This document shows positions 1 through 10,643 of a stretch of 64,000 nucleotides of DNA, piece by piece. A program made the position numbers and the translations under genes. The first letter of the stretch is position 1. Each line of letters opens with the position of its first letter. The stretch covers positions 416,812-480,811 of the forward strand of contig JADQAV010000038.1 in the NCBI GenBank assembly GCA_019775845.1, in the 5' to 3' direction. The notes beneath the pieces were generated by a model. It did no database searches. It was not told where the DNA came from and was given only the letters and a program-made list of their open reading frames with translations. The stretch comes from Myrmaecium sp. VS I D KN 1 (lineage: Eukaryota; Ascomycota; Dothideomycetes; Valsariales; Valsariaceae).

Positions 1-866
1 TCCCTTACGGTTCGAGAGAGCCTCGCTGATTCATGTTTTCCAGGGCTGGTACAAGAGGGAAGTCGAGATTTTCTTAAGCGAGAGGGGTATGTAGCGCAAC
101 AGCTTGGGAGTCTCACTCAAAGCAATTTCTGTCACTTTTTCTCTGCGGGTCTGGGAAACCCTGGTGTGACCATGGTCATGTGTGAACATTGTACAATATA
201 GGTAACATTCTTCAAGACGAAGGGCAAAGGATGGAGCTTTCCTCGCAAGACTAATCGCCGTCGACCATTTGTGTGCTACGCGCATTCTTCTTCTCCTCGT
301 CCAGGCCGCGTAGAGACGAACCTCTGCTCAGTGACTTTCAAAAGATTGATTGACGGCAACGTGCGTATGAGCATCGCGCACGAGGTAGACAATCACTCTT
401 TCTGGTATCACACTCGAAGTTTCGTCCACGGTCGCTTCATTCTTCTTTGTCCTTTCTATTCGGAGCGTTCGCCGTTGACTTCCGCTGTTTCTGCTCAAAG
501 AGACTCGTCGATGGGCCCCTCTCGTCCAATTGCTCCCCAATAGACAGCAATTCCAGTCAATATTGTCTCCGGGAGATCACGGGAAGTTGAAGTTTGCTCA
601 ACCCATTCACCTGGGGGATCTCGATGCAATCGCGATGATCTAGCATCGTAGAAAAAAGGCACAGTCGAGGACCGTGGAGCTAGTAACATGAAACATATCA
701 CAACGATATTATCATGAAATATGCCATTCCTGCCAATATAGAGGCGGACCCGGGGGTTATGTTGACTCCAAACGTTTACCGTGCTCGTCCAGGTCATCTT
801 CTCTGCAAGGCTGAACTCCAGGGCCTAAGGGTGAACCGCCAAGGTGGTCAAAGCTCAACCCGATGT
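1..866. other. Left-edge non-coding stretch, probable ligase promoter/5' UTR
   Basis: No recognisable protein is encoded on either strand here. Short open frames exist on both strands but read as compositional noise, with no domain-like motif and no consistent splice pattern. The part next to 867 presumably carries the promoter and 5' leader of the DNA ligase gene. I saw no tRNA and no repeat. Confidence 0.5.
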
Positions 867-3686
867 ATGACCTCACCACCACTCGCAATCACTTTCATTA
901 TACCCCATGCCAAGCGCGAAACATCACGTATCTCTCCCAGTATGTCAAGTCCTGCCAAAAGGCGCAGGAAGAACGACTATAGCGGTTCCGACCAGCCGGT
1001 TAAGAGCTTGGAATATTTCTTTGGAAAGCAGAATGTCAGGAAAAAGGAGGACGCGCCTGATCCGTCGGTCACGAGGGCTGCGGACGTGTCGCAGAGGGTC
1101 GGAAAGAAAGCAGCTGAGGACGTGACGCTAAGCTTGGAGGTGGAACCAGATGTTGCCCCGGTGGTGGAGTGCCCTATTTGCAGCAAGTCCGTCCTGGAGG
1201 CTGATATAAATCGACATATCGATTCGGGATGCGCCGAAGGTATCGTCGAGGCGGGGTCAAACAGCGAACGGGACGGTGGAGGACTACCCCCAGAAGAGAT
1301 GAAGGTGTCGTCGGAGGTAACAAAGCTTGAACAAGAGATCATCGATACAGCTACAAACCTGGATGGTCCGGCCCCAAGTGCGAAGCTTAGCCCGACGAAA
1401 CCGAGTAACACGCTGTCGCTCCAATCCACCGCTTCAAGTGAAGACACCATCACGCAGAGCATACCCTTTGACATAAGCCCGCTTGACTTCGTACCGTCAG
1501 AGTACATACCCAAGCTTCAAGAGCACTGGGCATCAGACAACGGCCATGCAACGTACGCGCTATTAACGCGATGCTTTGTGCTGGTAAACAGCACCCAGAG
1601 CCGCATCAAGATTGTAGATACCCTGGTAAACCTTCTCCGGACCATCATTGAGGGCGACCCGGAGAGTCTACTGCCAGCAGTCTGGCTTACCACAAATTCG
1701 ATATCACCGCCGTACATTGACCTTGAGCTTGGTCTCGGCGGTTCCGCAATCTCCAAGGCTCTCAAGAAAGTCTGCGGTCTGGACAATGCCGGTCTGAAGG
1801 CGCTTTACAATAAGCATGGCGATCCAGGAGATGTTGCATTCGAGGCCAAGAAGCGCCAGTCATTCACCCTGCGCAAGCCAAAACCGCTCACGATCAAGAG
1901 TGTCTTTGAGTCACTTGTTAAGATAGCGAATAGCAAGGGCACCGGGAGCGTGGAGGCAAAGCAGCGCATTGTGGAGCGATTGATCCAGGATGCCAGAGGA
2001 GCTGAAGAGAGTAGATATATCGTCCGGACACTAGTGCAACATCTTCGAATAGGGGCTGTAAAGACGACCATGCTCATCGCTCTTTCCAGGGCTTTCATGC
2101 TATCAAGGCCACCGAATGCCACCTTCGAAATCCGGACCACGGAGTCATTAGCATCACTCAAAAAAGAAGAGTTGGCAGAATTGTATTCTAGGAACGAAGA
2201 GATAGTGAAAGCATGCTTTGCGCGCCGGCCGAACTACAATGACATCGTACCTGCGCTGCTGGAAATCGGCGTCTGCGATGAGCTGCTCGTCCGCTGCGGC
2301 CTCTCTCTGCACATTCCTCTCCGACCCATGCTGGGAAGCATCACCAGGGACCTGAGCGAGATGCTGACGAAACTGCAAGGGCGAGATTTCAGCTGTGAAT
2401 ACAAATACGACGGTCAGCGTGCGCAAGTGCATTGCGATGGCAAGGGGAAAGTCACGATCTTCTCCCGCCATCTCGAGGTCATGACGGACAAGTATCCCGA
2501 TCTGGTCGCGCTGGTGCCGCAGATCCGCGGCGAGGGCGTTTCCAGCTTCATCTTGGAGGGAGAAGTGGTGGCCATTGATCGGGAAACCGGAGAACTCAGG
2601 GCCTTCCAGACCTTGGCCAATCGAGCGAGGAAGGATGTCGTGATCGGGGACGTGAAGATTGACGTTTGCCTTTTTGCGTTCGACCTCATGTATCTGAACG
2701 GCGCGGAGTTGATGGGTCGTCCGTTTCGGGAGAGGAGAGATATGCTACGGAGCCTTTTCGTTGAGATACCCCATCATTTCACTTGGGTGAAGAGTATGGA
2801 CGCCACGTCGGCCGATTCGGAAACCGTTTTGGAGTTCTTCAGGAGCGCGACGGAGAGCAAGTGCGAAGGGATCATGGTCAAAGTGCTGGACAATCTACCC
2901 AATCCGGACTTGGTCGCCGATATAGAGCAGGACGGAGACCCGACACCGTCAGCACCACCGACGCCGAAGAAGCCGCGGAAGGCCAAAAGCAAGGGCGGCG
3001 GCGGCAAAGCAGAGGAAGCCCCGGCGACCGAGCCCACTGAGACGGAGCGACCCAAATCCCGCCGCAAGGCGCTCCTCGCCACCTACGAGCCAGACAAGCG
3101 ACTCGACTCCTGGCTCAAGGTCAAGAAAGACTACAACGCCTCCTCCGACACACTCGACCTCATCCCGATCGCCGCCTGGCACGGCCAAGGCCGAAAAGCG
3201 AAATGGTGGTCGCCCATCCTGCTCGCGGTGCGCAACGCGGAAACCGGCGCCCTCGAAGCCGTCACCAAATGCATGTCCGGCTTCACCGACAAATTCTACG
3301 CCGCGATGCGCGCGCGGTACGACCCGGACGACCCGGAGAATGGCGCAAACAACACTCTTGCCGGCCCGCCCGCCTACGTCGACTACCGCGGCCCGGCCCC
3401 GGACGTCTGGTTCGCGCCGCAGGAGGTGTGGGAGTGCGCCTTCGCCGACCTCACCCTCAGCCCGACGTACACGGCTGCCCTTGGGCTGGTGAGCGAGGAC
3501 CGCGGCTTGAGCACCCGTTTTCCCCGCTTCCTCCGTGTGCGTGAGGATAAGAGTATTGAGGAGGCGACGGAGGCGGCGGTGCTGGCGGCTTTGTATCGGA
3601 AGCAGGAGGCGAGGGCGCCTGCGTGGACGGCGGCGGCGGCGGCGGTGGCGGGGAAGGGGGAGGATGGGGGTGAAGAGGAGGAATGA
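867..3686 (+). CDS. cdc9: ATP-dependent DNA ligase I (Cdc9-like), with possible mitochondrial and nuclear starts
   Basis: Seals nicks during Okazaki-fragment joining and excision repair. The ATG at 942 gives 914 aa; an in-frame ATG at 867 adds 25 residues. From 942 the order is a basic stretch, a PIP-like motif (VKSLEYFF) for PCNA, a UBZ4-type finger (C77, C80, H93, C97), the ligase DNA-binding domain, and the adenylation domain with motif I EYKYDGQRAQ (adenylated lysine K488), FDLMYLNG and motif IV EGIMVK. A Lys/Gly/Pro-rich insert of roughly 55 residues follows before motif V WLKVKKDY. The C-terminal OB fold ends in an Ala/Glu-rich tail. No intron is needed. The reading frame stays open up to 714, so the start is chosen by homology. 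The family is certain; the exact start is not. Confidence 0.93.
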   Translation: MTSPPLAITFIIPHAKRETSRISPSMSSPAKRRRKNDYSGSDQPVKSLEYFFGKQNVRKKEDAPDPSVTRAADVSQRVGKKAAEDVTLSLEVEPDVAPVVECPICSKSVLEADINRHIDSGCAEGIVEAGSNSERDGGGLPPEEMKVSSEVTKLEQEIIDTATNLDGPAPSAKLSPTKPSNTLSLQSTASSEDTITQSIPFDISPLDFVPSEYIPKLQEHWASDNGHATYALLTRCFVLVNSTQSRIKIVDTLVNLLRTIIEGDPESLLPAVWLTTNSISPPYIDLELGLGGSAISKALKKVCGLDNAGLKALYNKHGDPGDVAFEAKKRQSFTLRKPKPLTIKSVFESLVKIANSKGTGSVEAKQRIVERLIQDARGAEESRYIVRTLVQHLRIGAVKTTMLIALSRAFMLSRPPNATFEIRTTESLASLKKEELAELYSRNEEIVKACFARRPNYNDIVPALLEIGVCDELLVRCGLSLHIPLRPMLGSITRDLSEMLTKLQGRDFSCEYKYDGQRAQVHCDGKGKVTIFSRHLEVMTDKYPDLVALVPQIRGEGVSSFILEGEVVAIDRETGELRAFQTLANRARKDVVIGDVKIDVCLFAFDLMYLNGAELMGRPFRERRDMLRSLFVEIPHHFTWVKSMDATSADSETVLEFFRSATESKCEGIMVKVLDNLPNPDLVADIEQDGDPTPSAPPTPKKPRKAKSKGGGGKAEEAPATEPTETERPKSRRKALLATYEPDKRLDSWLKVKKDYNASSDTLDLIPIAAWHGQGRKAKWWSPILLAVRNAETGALEAVTKCMSGFTDKFYAAMRARYDPDDPENGANNTLAGPPAYVDYRGPAPDVWFAPQEVWECAFADLTLSPTYTAALGLVSEDRGLSTRFPRFLRVREDKSIEEATEAAVLAALYRKQEARAPAWTAAAAAVAGKGEDGGEEEE

Positions 3687-4385
3687 TGGCATCTGTAACT
3701 GCCTTTCTTATGTGCGAAAGCGTTGTTTTGGATAGATACCTCGCATGTCCGCCCTTTTCGTCTTTTATTTTTTCAAATTTTTCTGTTCTGGAACAAGAAG
3801 TTCATCAAATCCATGCAAGTACTTCAATCTGTAAGATAAGAATGTTGGTTGGCAATCTGATGTTTTTTATTTGTTTTTGGTACGGGTTATTTATTAGAAT
3901 TTACGTTGGTTTGGCGTACGAGGGCCCATTGCTCTCTGCTCTGCCCTTGACTGCTCGACCCTGCTCTGCTCTTCTCTACTTCGTAAGCATGCATTTACTT
4001 CTCAATGCCCTCTGATGGCATGCGCAATCCTATGATCCTCGTTGATGAGGAGGAGAGGAGGGGATGGGGGGAAACAAATTTAACCATCCGGTCCATCCGT
4101 TCGTTCGTCCGTTCGTCCTTCCGTTCATGCGTTCCATCTCAATCGATCGTAAGGGAAGAACTCTGAAAAAAAAAAAACCCCACCCATAGCCCTACCTACC
4201 TCATCCGGTAAGCAAGCTAGTTCATGAATCTCATATGATGTGAGGAAAGGGAGTTTCGAAAGACGCAAGGGAACTCATTAGAAGAAGACGGAGGGGAACA
4301 GGGAACAAGGACAAGGGAAAAGATAATAGAAAAGAAAGGGAAAGGAACGGGAAACTAAATCGCAGCTGACGCAAATAAAAGCAAA
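3687..4385. other. Tail-to-tail intergenic region with short tandem repeat
   Basis: Shared 3' region of two convergent genes, the ligase (+) and the coiled-coil protein (-). It holds T-rich sequence after the ligase stop, a TCCG/TTCG-type repeat around 4086-4137 and a purine-rich run near 4250-4345. No coding potential seen. Confidence 0.6.
4086..4137. repeat. Degenerate (TCCG/TTCG)n microsatellite
   Basis: About 50 bp of imperfect tetranucleotide units of the form CCGT, TCGT and TCCG, lying between two convergent genes. Confidence 0.7.
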
Positions 4386-7255
4386 TCACATCCGCGGCGT
4401 CGTCGCGCCTACCAGGGCGGGTGTCCGGTTCAGGGAAAAGAGCTGATGCTGATGGCCCTGCTCGCCGGTGCTCATGGTGTGGAAGAGGTTGTACCGAGCG
4501 AAGGGGGCGTCGGCGCGGCCAGCCGCCCGACCGACGGGGGTTTGAGGCCGCTTGCTGATGCCGAAGTGATGGGACAGGTAAGAGGAGCCGGACGGGGCGG
4601 AGGACGAGAAGAACGAGGCGCCGTACCGCCTCCCGCGACGGCCGGACGTGCCACTGCTGCCGCTGCCGCTGCCGCTGCCGCTAGAAGGGATGCCGATGGA
4701 GGCCAAGGCCGTGGCGGCGGGGGTGGTGGTATCGGTGGTGATGGCGTGAGGGGCTTTCTCGAGCGATTCGACGCTCTGGTTGCGGTATCCTTCGGTGCGG
4801 ACCGCCTTCATTGGGATGGCCGACGGTTGGGCTCCGGCTGTGGGAGGGGAGGAGGGTCTCGAGAGATCGAAAAGACCTTGTCGAGGCCGTTGTGGACGCT
4901 CGGGGACCGCGGGAGGCGGCCCTGACGGGGGCGGCGGGGGTGGCGGCGGGCGGTCAGGTATTCCAGGAGCGGATGGGGCGGCTGTCGTTCCTGTCCCTGA
5001 CGGTCGTCCTCCCACATAGTTGCGCTCCGGCAGAGATTGTGCGGAAGAGGCGGGTGCGTAGCTGCTACCGAGGCTTTCGCCGCGGGCTCTTTGCGTGTCG
5101 TGACGCTGTGGCTTCGGTGGAGTGGGAGATTTTGTTTCCGGGCTTCCAGGTGACCCCGGGCGTCTTTGGCGGACTGCGACTGCGGCTGATAGCCTGGGAG
5201 TGGCGGGAGCACCTTTTGCATATCTAAATGAGGGAGAGGGTTTAGTAGATGAAGGGTCGGAGGACGAGGATTTCGTGGAGGATCTACGGAACAGCGACTG
5301 GGTGCGCGGTGGGGTGACGGGAAGGAGCTTGGGGAAGATGTTCGGGGGCCCGGGAGCAAAGCCACTACGGGTGGGAGAGGATAATGGCGTACTGGGGGCT
5401 GTCGCAGGAGTCGAAGACGCCAGTTTGAAAGTACTTGCGGTAACTCCGGTATTTGGCGTGGAATTGGCGGAGTGAGTGAGTGTCGTTGCTGAATCATTGC
5501 TGAGTCCTTTGTTGCTCGTCCGAGGGGTGAATTGTCCTCGAGGCAGCGTCTCCGGAGTGGCCATGGCTGAGCTCGGTTTGTGAAGAGCATCGTCGGCAGT
5601 CCGGGGCGCTTGCTTGTAGCTGTTGATCTCTAGCTTGTGATGAATGATGTCGTGGACATGGTAGTATAATTCCTCCCGGAGCTGGGTGATTGTTGCTTGC
5701 GGGTCCGACGAGCCGCTCTGAAGTCCGGCTGAGGAGAGGCGCTCCTGCGCGTGAGACCGTATCTGTTCGACCTGAGCGTCGATATCCTCCCTGGAAAGCA
5801 AGGAGTATTTGATCAGGTCGTGTTGGCCGGAGGCCACTGCTCTTTTCCTAAGTTCCCCTGCAATTATCAGATTAAGTGATTCAATTTCTTTCTTGCTCGC
5901 CACTAGCTCGTCCGCTTGACGCGCGAGCGTTCCCTCGAGTTCTATAATCCTCTTTTTAGCATCCTTTGTTCGTTTCAACAGTTCGCCTTTACCGTCTGCC
6001 ATCAGTGCATTATTGAACTTCGCTAAGTCAGCAACTTTAGCTTCGGCACGAGTCTTGTCAGAGCTGAGCAAGGCAATTTCAGCCTCGAGCTGGACGATCC
6101 GTGTCCGTCGTTCTTTCAAAATGCCTTCGAGGTTCTCGACAACATTCTCTACGGTGTTGGCGAGAACCGGTTCTTTTTGGCGACGTGAGATCGCGAACAG
6201 TTGAGCGTCGAGAATGCTCGACTCCACGCCGAGATCCTGCAGCTGCTGGTTCAGGCGTGTGATATTCTCCAAGAAAGGCCGGAACTGCAGATCTCGCGCT
6301 TCCTGAGAATCCTTCAGGTGTTTTTGGGTCGCTTCAAGTGCCTCCGTCACCTGTTTGCGTAATGATCTCAACTTCCCTTGCACAACGTCATGCACAGTAC
6401 TCACATCCAACAGAGACGACACTGTCTCCTCATGTCGTCTTTCTAAATCATTTTTGGAATTGCTCATCGTTTTGAACCTCTCATTGGCACTGTTTAGCTC
6501 CTTCTTCAGAGCTTCGATCTCACCTCGTGCCTGCGCAAGCTCCTCATGGATACGATCGCGCCCCTTCCGAACTCCTTCCTCGCTGGAGTCGGTGCGACGT
6601 TTGCTGAACGTACGGCACAGAGGCATAGTGTTACTGTCTGCGCCAGTGGCAGCCGGGTTTTGTACGTTATCGAATGTCGTAGAACGGTTCTGATTACCGG
6701 CTGTTGATAAAGCCGTGGTTGAAGCCGCAAATCGTTCGGCGTCGGACGCGGCGGTGTCAAGAACAAGCGGTAGAAAGTGGTGGTTGCTTGAAGCTACTCT
6801 TACGTTAGGATTCTTGCGGCGAAGCTCGGGCAAGGAGGACGGACAATGATGAAGCGACTGTTTCTGATTTTCCAAAGCCTTGATATACGTTTTTAACGAG
6901 CTGACTTCTTTGGCGTGGGAGTCGATAAGGCTAGAAACATGAGCTTCATGAGACTTCTGGAGGTTAGAGAACTGTGCAGTGAGTGCCGCGATGGTGTAGT
7001 CTTGTGCGCAGATCGTAGCTTTCAGCTCTTCCCGCGAAGGACTCGGGGGATGATCGAGGGTAGCCTATGTGCGCGTCAGGTGACCGTTCTCCAACAACTG
7101 CTCAATAGCCATGATGCGGGACGTACCTCAGCGTCGCGGACAGAAGGTGCTGGAGCTTGGCTTGGCCTTTGTCTACAACTTTTCTCAACGATGACAGGTG
7201 AAGGTTGCAGTGTTCTGGTCCCCTCTGACCCAGACCTTGCTTTCCTTGAGCCCAT
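4386..7255 (-). CDS. Long coiled-coil protein with polyproline, Ser/Thr/Pro-rich tail (function unknown)
   Basis: Two exons: 7255-7127 and 7064-4386, joined across a 62-nt intron (donor GTACGT, acceptor ACATAG, CTGAC branch site), giving 935 aa. An in-frame ATG at 7501 could add 82 residues. The first exon carries the family-like stretch GTRTLQPSPVIV. A helical region rich in Glu/Lys heptads covers roughly residues 60-420 and is a strong coiled coil. After it comes a disordered half with many S/T-P sites, TPPRTQSLFRRSS (possible kinase sites) and an eight-proline run near residue 770, which suggests SH3/WW or profilin partners. Similar coiled-coil proteins in other filamentous fungi are often annotated only by their coiled coil. 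A cytoskeletal or scaffold role is inference. Coding evidence is strong; function is unknown. Confidence 0.8.
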
Positions 7256-8942
7256 GCTGCTGGCTGCGGCATCTGTCGACCGGGAACAGGCGGTCGGTCC
7301 GCTCTCTGAGGATTCCATTGAGGATTCGAATGATGGCCGTGAAGGGGGTAAGAGCCAGTTTCGAGGGATGCTTTCACTCGAGCTTTTCATATGGTGAGCG
7401 GTACCATACCACTGACTTAACTGAGGCCGTGGCACCGCCATCTCCATATCGCTCGCTCCGCAACACCGGCTCATTGCACCATCCTGGACTTTTGCCGTCA
7501 TGTTTCGCGGACCTCGGATGACCTTGGCCCTCTAAGGGTAGGGGGCTAGGATATAGTGCTTTTAGGCAGGAGAAGGAAGCATTATAAGAGCGCGGCCTAC
7601 GAAGAAGGGTGCCTTGATGAAGTGGCGAGCTGGACACGCAGCGGCAACGAGCGCAGTAGAGCGCAAGATACCATTGAGCGCGGCCAGCAGACTGAGTGCC
7701 AAGGGGACGGAGCTGATGGTGGCATTGTGGAGAGCGTGCGGGGGCAAGACAAGATGCAAAAAGAAACGGTCGAACCACGGAACCAGGGGGAGATTCAGAG
7801 GGTTTGGCCGTTGGCGGTCCTTCTATCAAATGTGATGTTGAACGAATAGCGCGGCAACAACTCAGAGGAGTTTTATGTACCCTCCTCCAACCATGGGCGG
7901 TCGAGGTGGGGGAGGGACGGAGAAGGCAACACCACGTCGACGCGCATGCGGCCAATGAGCAGCGGAGCGCAACGCCCTCGTACAGATAGACTTAAAAGCG
8001 TCCCTTGAGATTGGCGACGCCGCTGTTCGAGAACAATGCATGGAGCCGGTGCGGTGACGGTCCGAGGCGCGGTCGGGATCCGTACGCTGAACAGGTGTGC
8101 TTCAACGGCGCTTCGACGGTCGCCAATGGTCCGGGTGAGGAAAGCCAGAGGCCGTGACAGCGCATTGAAAATGAACACGTCCCCTTTCCAATGCGGAGAG
8201 ACATCAGAATGGGATTTGCAACACGATGGGGAACAGGAGGGAGGAATCAAAGGAGCACAATTGACGCCGGATGACACGGAGCGGCACGACAGGTGGTGGA
8301 AGAAGGATGGATTGATTCAAACACGCGACCGAAGAGAAAGACACGACGCGCTGGAAAGAGGAGAGGAGACGAGAAACGACAGCAAGGTTGAGGTGGATGT
8401 CCTGGAACACAATCATCACCATCATCTTCTTCTTCATCGTCATCAGTATCATCATGTCGTAGCGCCTATTCCCGCTCCCTTGATCCGATCCTGGGTTTGG
8501 GGAGAGGAGATCAGGAGGACGAGGGTTGGTGGTGAGCGGCTGCTGGTCTTCAGCGTCGGCGACGAGCAAGATAGACAGACAGACAGATGTGGCACTGTAG
8601 ACCGTCAACCGTAAAGACCGTGAGTTGTAAATGGCAGAGAGTGAGGAAGTCCTCTTCGTCTCCGTGATATTATCTCCATCGTTGGTGGGCGGTGAATAAT
8701 ATCAAGTAGCCAATGCTTGGTTGTCGATCCAGATGCTTGGCCCATGCTCCAATGTCCCCGGACCACCGATGCACATCTTCTATTTACTGTACATACGCAC
8801 GTCTTCCTCTCTACTCTCCGATTCACTGTCCTTCTCCACCGACCAACTCACACTCGCTGTCAATTCTAGACTGTCTGAAACAGCCAACGTAGATCCAATC
8901 AGTCCACGCCTTACCGTACCGCACGGCGCCCTCCCCCACGCC
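7256..8942. other. Long divergent intergenic region
   Basis: About 1.7 kb between the head-to-head coiled-coil gene (-) and FHA-protein gene (+). Several open frames of 60-190 codons exist on both strands, but none has recognisable domains or fungal-type codon structure. It presumably holds both promoters and long 5' leaders. A short GACA repeat lies at 8573-8586 and an ATC/ATCATC-rich patch near 8410-8455. Confidence 0.5.
8573..8586. repeat. Short (GACA)n repeat
   Basis: Three and a half tandem AGAC units in the presumed 5' region of the FHA-protein gene. Confidence 0.6.
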
Positions 8943-10268
8943 ATGGCGAGGCCCAGCTCCTCACCAGCCAGCAATCGCCGGTCGCAATCCCGCTCCGCGG
9001 ACGGTCGCAGAAAGAGACCGACAGCAAGAGCGATAGAAGACGAGCGCAGTCGGAGCAGGGACCGTAGACGGCGCTCGCCATACAACGAAGGCTATCGTCC
9101 GCAACCGCCGAAAGACAGCAGACGACGTTCTCCCAACCCGATAGGCGACGACAACGATGACAACTACCACAGACGCAAACGCTCCAGAAGGAGCCGCAGC
9201 CGGGAAAGACGAGAGCCACAAGATCGAGATAAGCCCGAACGGAGGTCACGCAGAGACGATTCGAAAGAACGCAGACCGCGCTCCAGCTCCAGAGAGCGGC
9301 GACCGCGACGACGCGAACTGAGCGAAGAATCAGCGCCGCGGCGGGCGCGCGGGGAGTCGCGCGAGCGCAGAAGGCGCGACAGGTCCGCGGACGGGAAGAC
9401 GAGCGAGCGCGCGCAGGATGACCGGCGGAGAGAACGGTCGACGGACCGAAGAGCGCGCGAACGGGAACGGCCCCGCGAGCGCGAGGGCTCTCGGGACCGT
9501 CGCAAGCGCAAATCCAGTCGTTCCGTCAGCCCCCGGCCTCGCCATCGCCATCGCAGCTCCCGGTCGCGGTCCCCGCGGCAGAAGCGCCGCCGGCCCTCGC
9601 CGAGTCCCGCGGATAGTCCTTCCAGATCTCCCCGTCGCACCCGCCGCAGAACAGCTTCCCCGAGCGCTTCCCGCTCTCCACCCCCCCGCCGCCGCGGCCA
9701 ACCTCTCCCCTCCCAACTCGACGCCTTCCGCGGTGGTTCTACCACCTCCAACGCCCTCACCAAACCCCCCGCCCAACAAAAGGAACAACCCAACTTCAAA
9801 CCCACCGGCCTGCTCGCGCGCGAAGCCAACACCGTGACCCGCGGCCACACCGCCATCGTCCTAAAATACCACGAGCCCGGCGAGGCGCGCAAGCCGCCCC
9901 CCTCGCAGCCCTGGCGCCTCTACATCTTCAAGGGCACCGACGTCCTCGCGACCGTCCCCTTGCACACCCGCAGCTGCTGGCTCCTGGGTCGCGCCGCCCC
10001 CGTCGTCGACCTCCTGCTCGAGCACCCCAGCGCCAGCCAGCAGCACGCCGTCCTGCAGTTTCGCCACGTGAGCCGCACCGACGAGTGGGGCGCCCGTCGC
10101 GCCGCCGTCCGGCCGTACCTGCTGGATTTGGAGAGTAGCAATGGGACGTTTTTGAATGGGGAGCGCGTCCCCCCCGCTAGCTATGTGGAGTTGAAGGATA
10201 AGGATTTGATTAAGTTTGGGTTGAGTGAGCGGGAGTATGTTATTATGTTGCCCCCGCCGGATGTGTAA
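8943..10268 (+). CDS. SNIP1: SNIP1/Pml1-like RS-rich protein with C-terminal FHA domain
   Basis: Single exon, 441 aa from the ATG at 8943. The frame is open to 8721, but the upstream codons do not look like protein. Residues 1-260 are almost entirely Arg/Ser/Asp/Glu repeats (RS domain). Residues from about 324 to the end form the FHA domain: a strand starting at WRLYIFKG, a GRAAPVVDLLLEHPSASQQHA stretch with the phosphopeptide-binding Ser and His, and then LESSNGTFLNGERV near the end. This architecture is that of human SNIP1 and yeast Pml1, subunits of the RES complex that supports splicing and retention of unspliced pre-mRNA in the nucleus. The tail-to-tail neighbour is Cwh43. Assignment is by architecture and the FHA core. 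Confidence 0.9.
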   Translation: MARPSSSPASNRRSQSRSADGRRKRPTARAIEDERSRSRDRRRRSPYNEGYRPQPPKDSRRRSPNPIGDDNDDNYHRRKRSRRSRSRERREPQDRDKPERRSRRDDSKERRPRSSSRERRPRRRELSEESAPRRARGESRERRRRDRSADGKTSERAQDDRRRERSTDRRARERERPREREGSRDRRKRKSSRSVSPRPRHRHRSSRSRSPRQKRRRPSPSPADSPSRSPRRTRRRTASPSASRSPPPRRRGQPLPSQLDAFRGGSTTSNALTKPPAQQKEQPNFKPTGLLAREANTVTRGHTAIVLKYHEPGEARKPPPSQPWRLYIFKGTDVLATVPLHTRSCWLLGRAAPVVDLLLEHPSASQQHAVLQFRHVSRTDEWGARRAAVRPYLLDLESSNGTFLNGERVPPASYVELKDKDLIKFGLSEREYVIMLPPPDV

Positions 10269-10643
10269 AACGGGAGGAGGGGAGGTCGCGGGACGACAAG
10301 CGGGGATTTGGGGAGAAAAGTCTACGGTCGGCGAGGATGAAGTGTGCCGTAAGGTAGCGGGATAGTCAGCCCCTGGACGGTCCCGCGGATGATATCAGTA
10401 GAGACGGTGACAAAAGGACAGGCGAAAGGAAGGGCGATCGTCAACAATCTCATGGCCACTGTAGTGTACATTTTATAATATGCAGCCATGCTCCAATAAC
10501 AGAATTGGGGAACCGGAATCCGATTTGATACATGCGACCGTCTCCCTTCTCTTGCATTCTTTTCATTTTGTTCAGTTCGAACGTCCATCTCCTTTTCCGA
10601 TCCAACAAAGAACAACAGCAACAGAGTAACGATCCAAACAAAC
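10269..10643. other. Tail-to-tail 3' intergenic region
   Basis: Between the stops of the FHA-protein gene (+) and Cwh43 (-). Nothing beyond presumed 3' UTR and poly(A) signals. Confidence 0.6.

Noticed and set aside
7374-8608. Minus-strand frames of 130-190 codons upstream of the coiled-coil gene, considered as an extra gene
   Set aside because: No domain, odd composition and no consistent splicing between them. More likely promoter and leader sequence.
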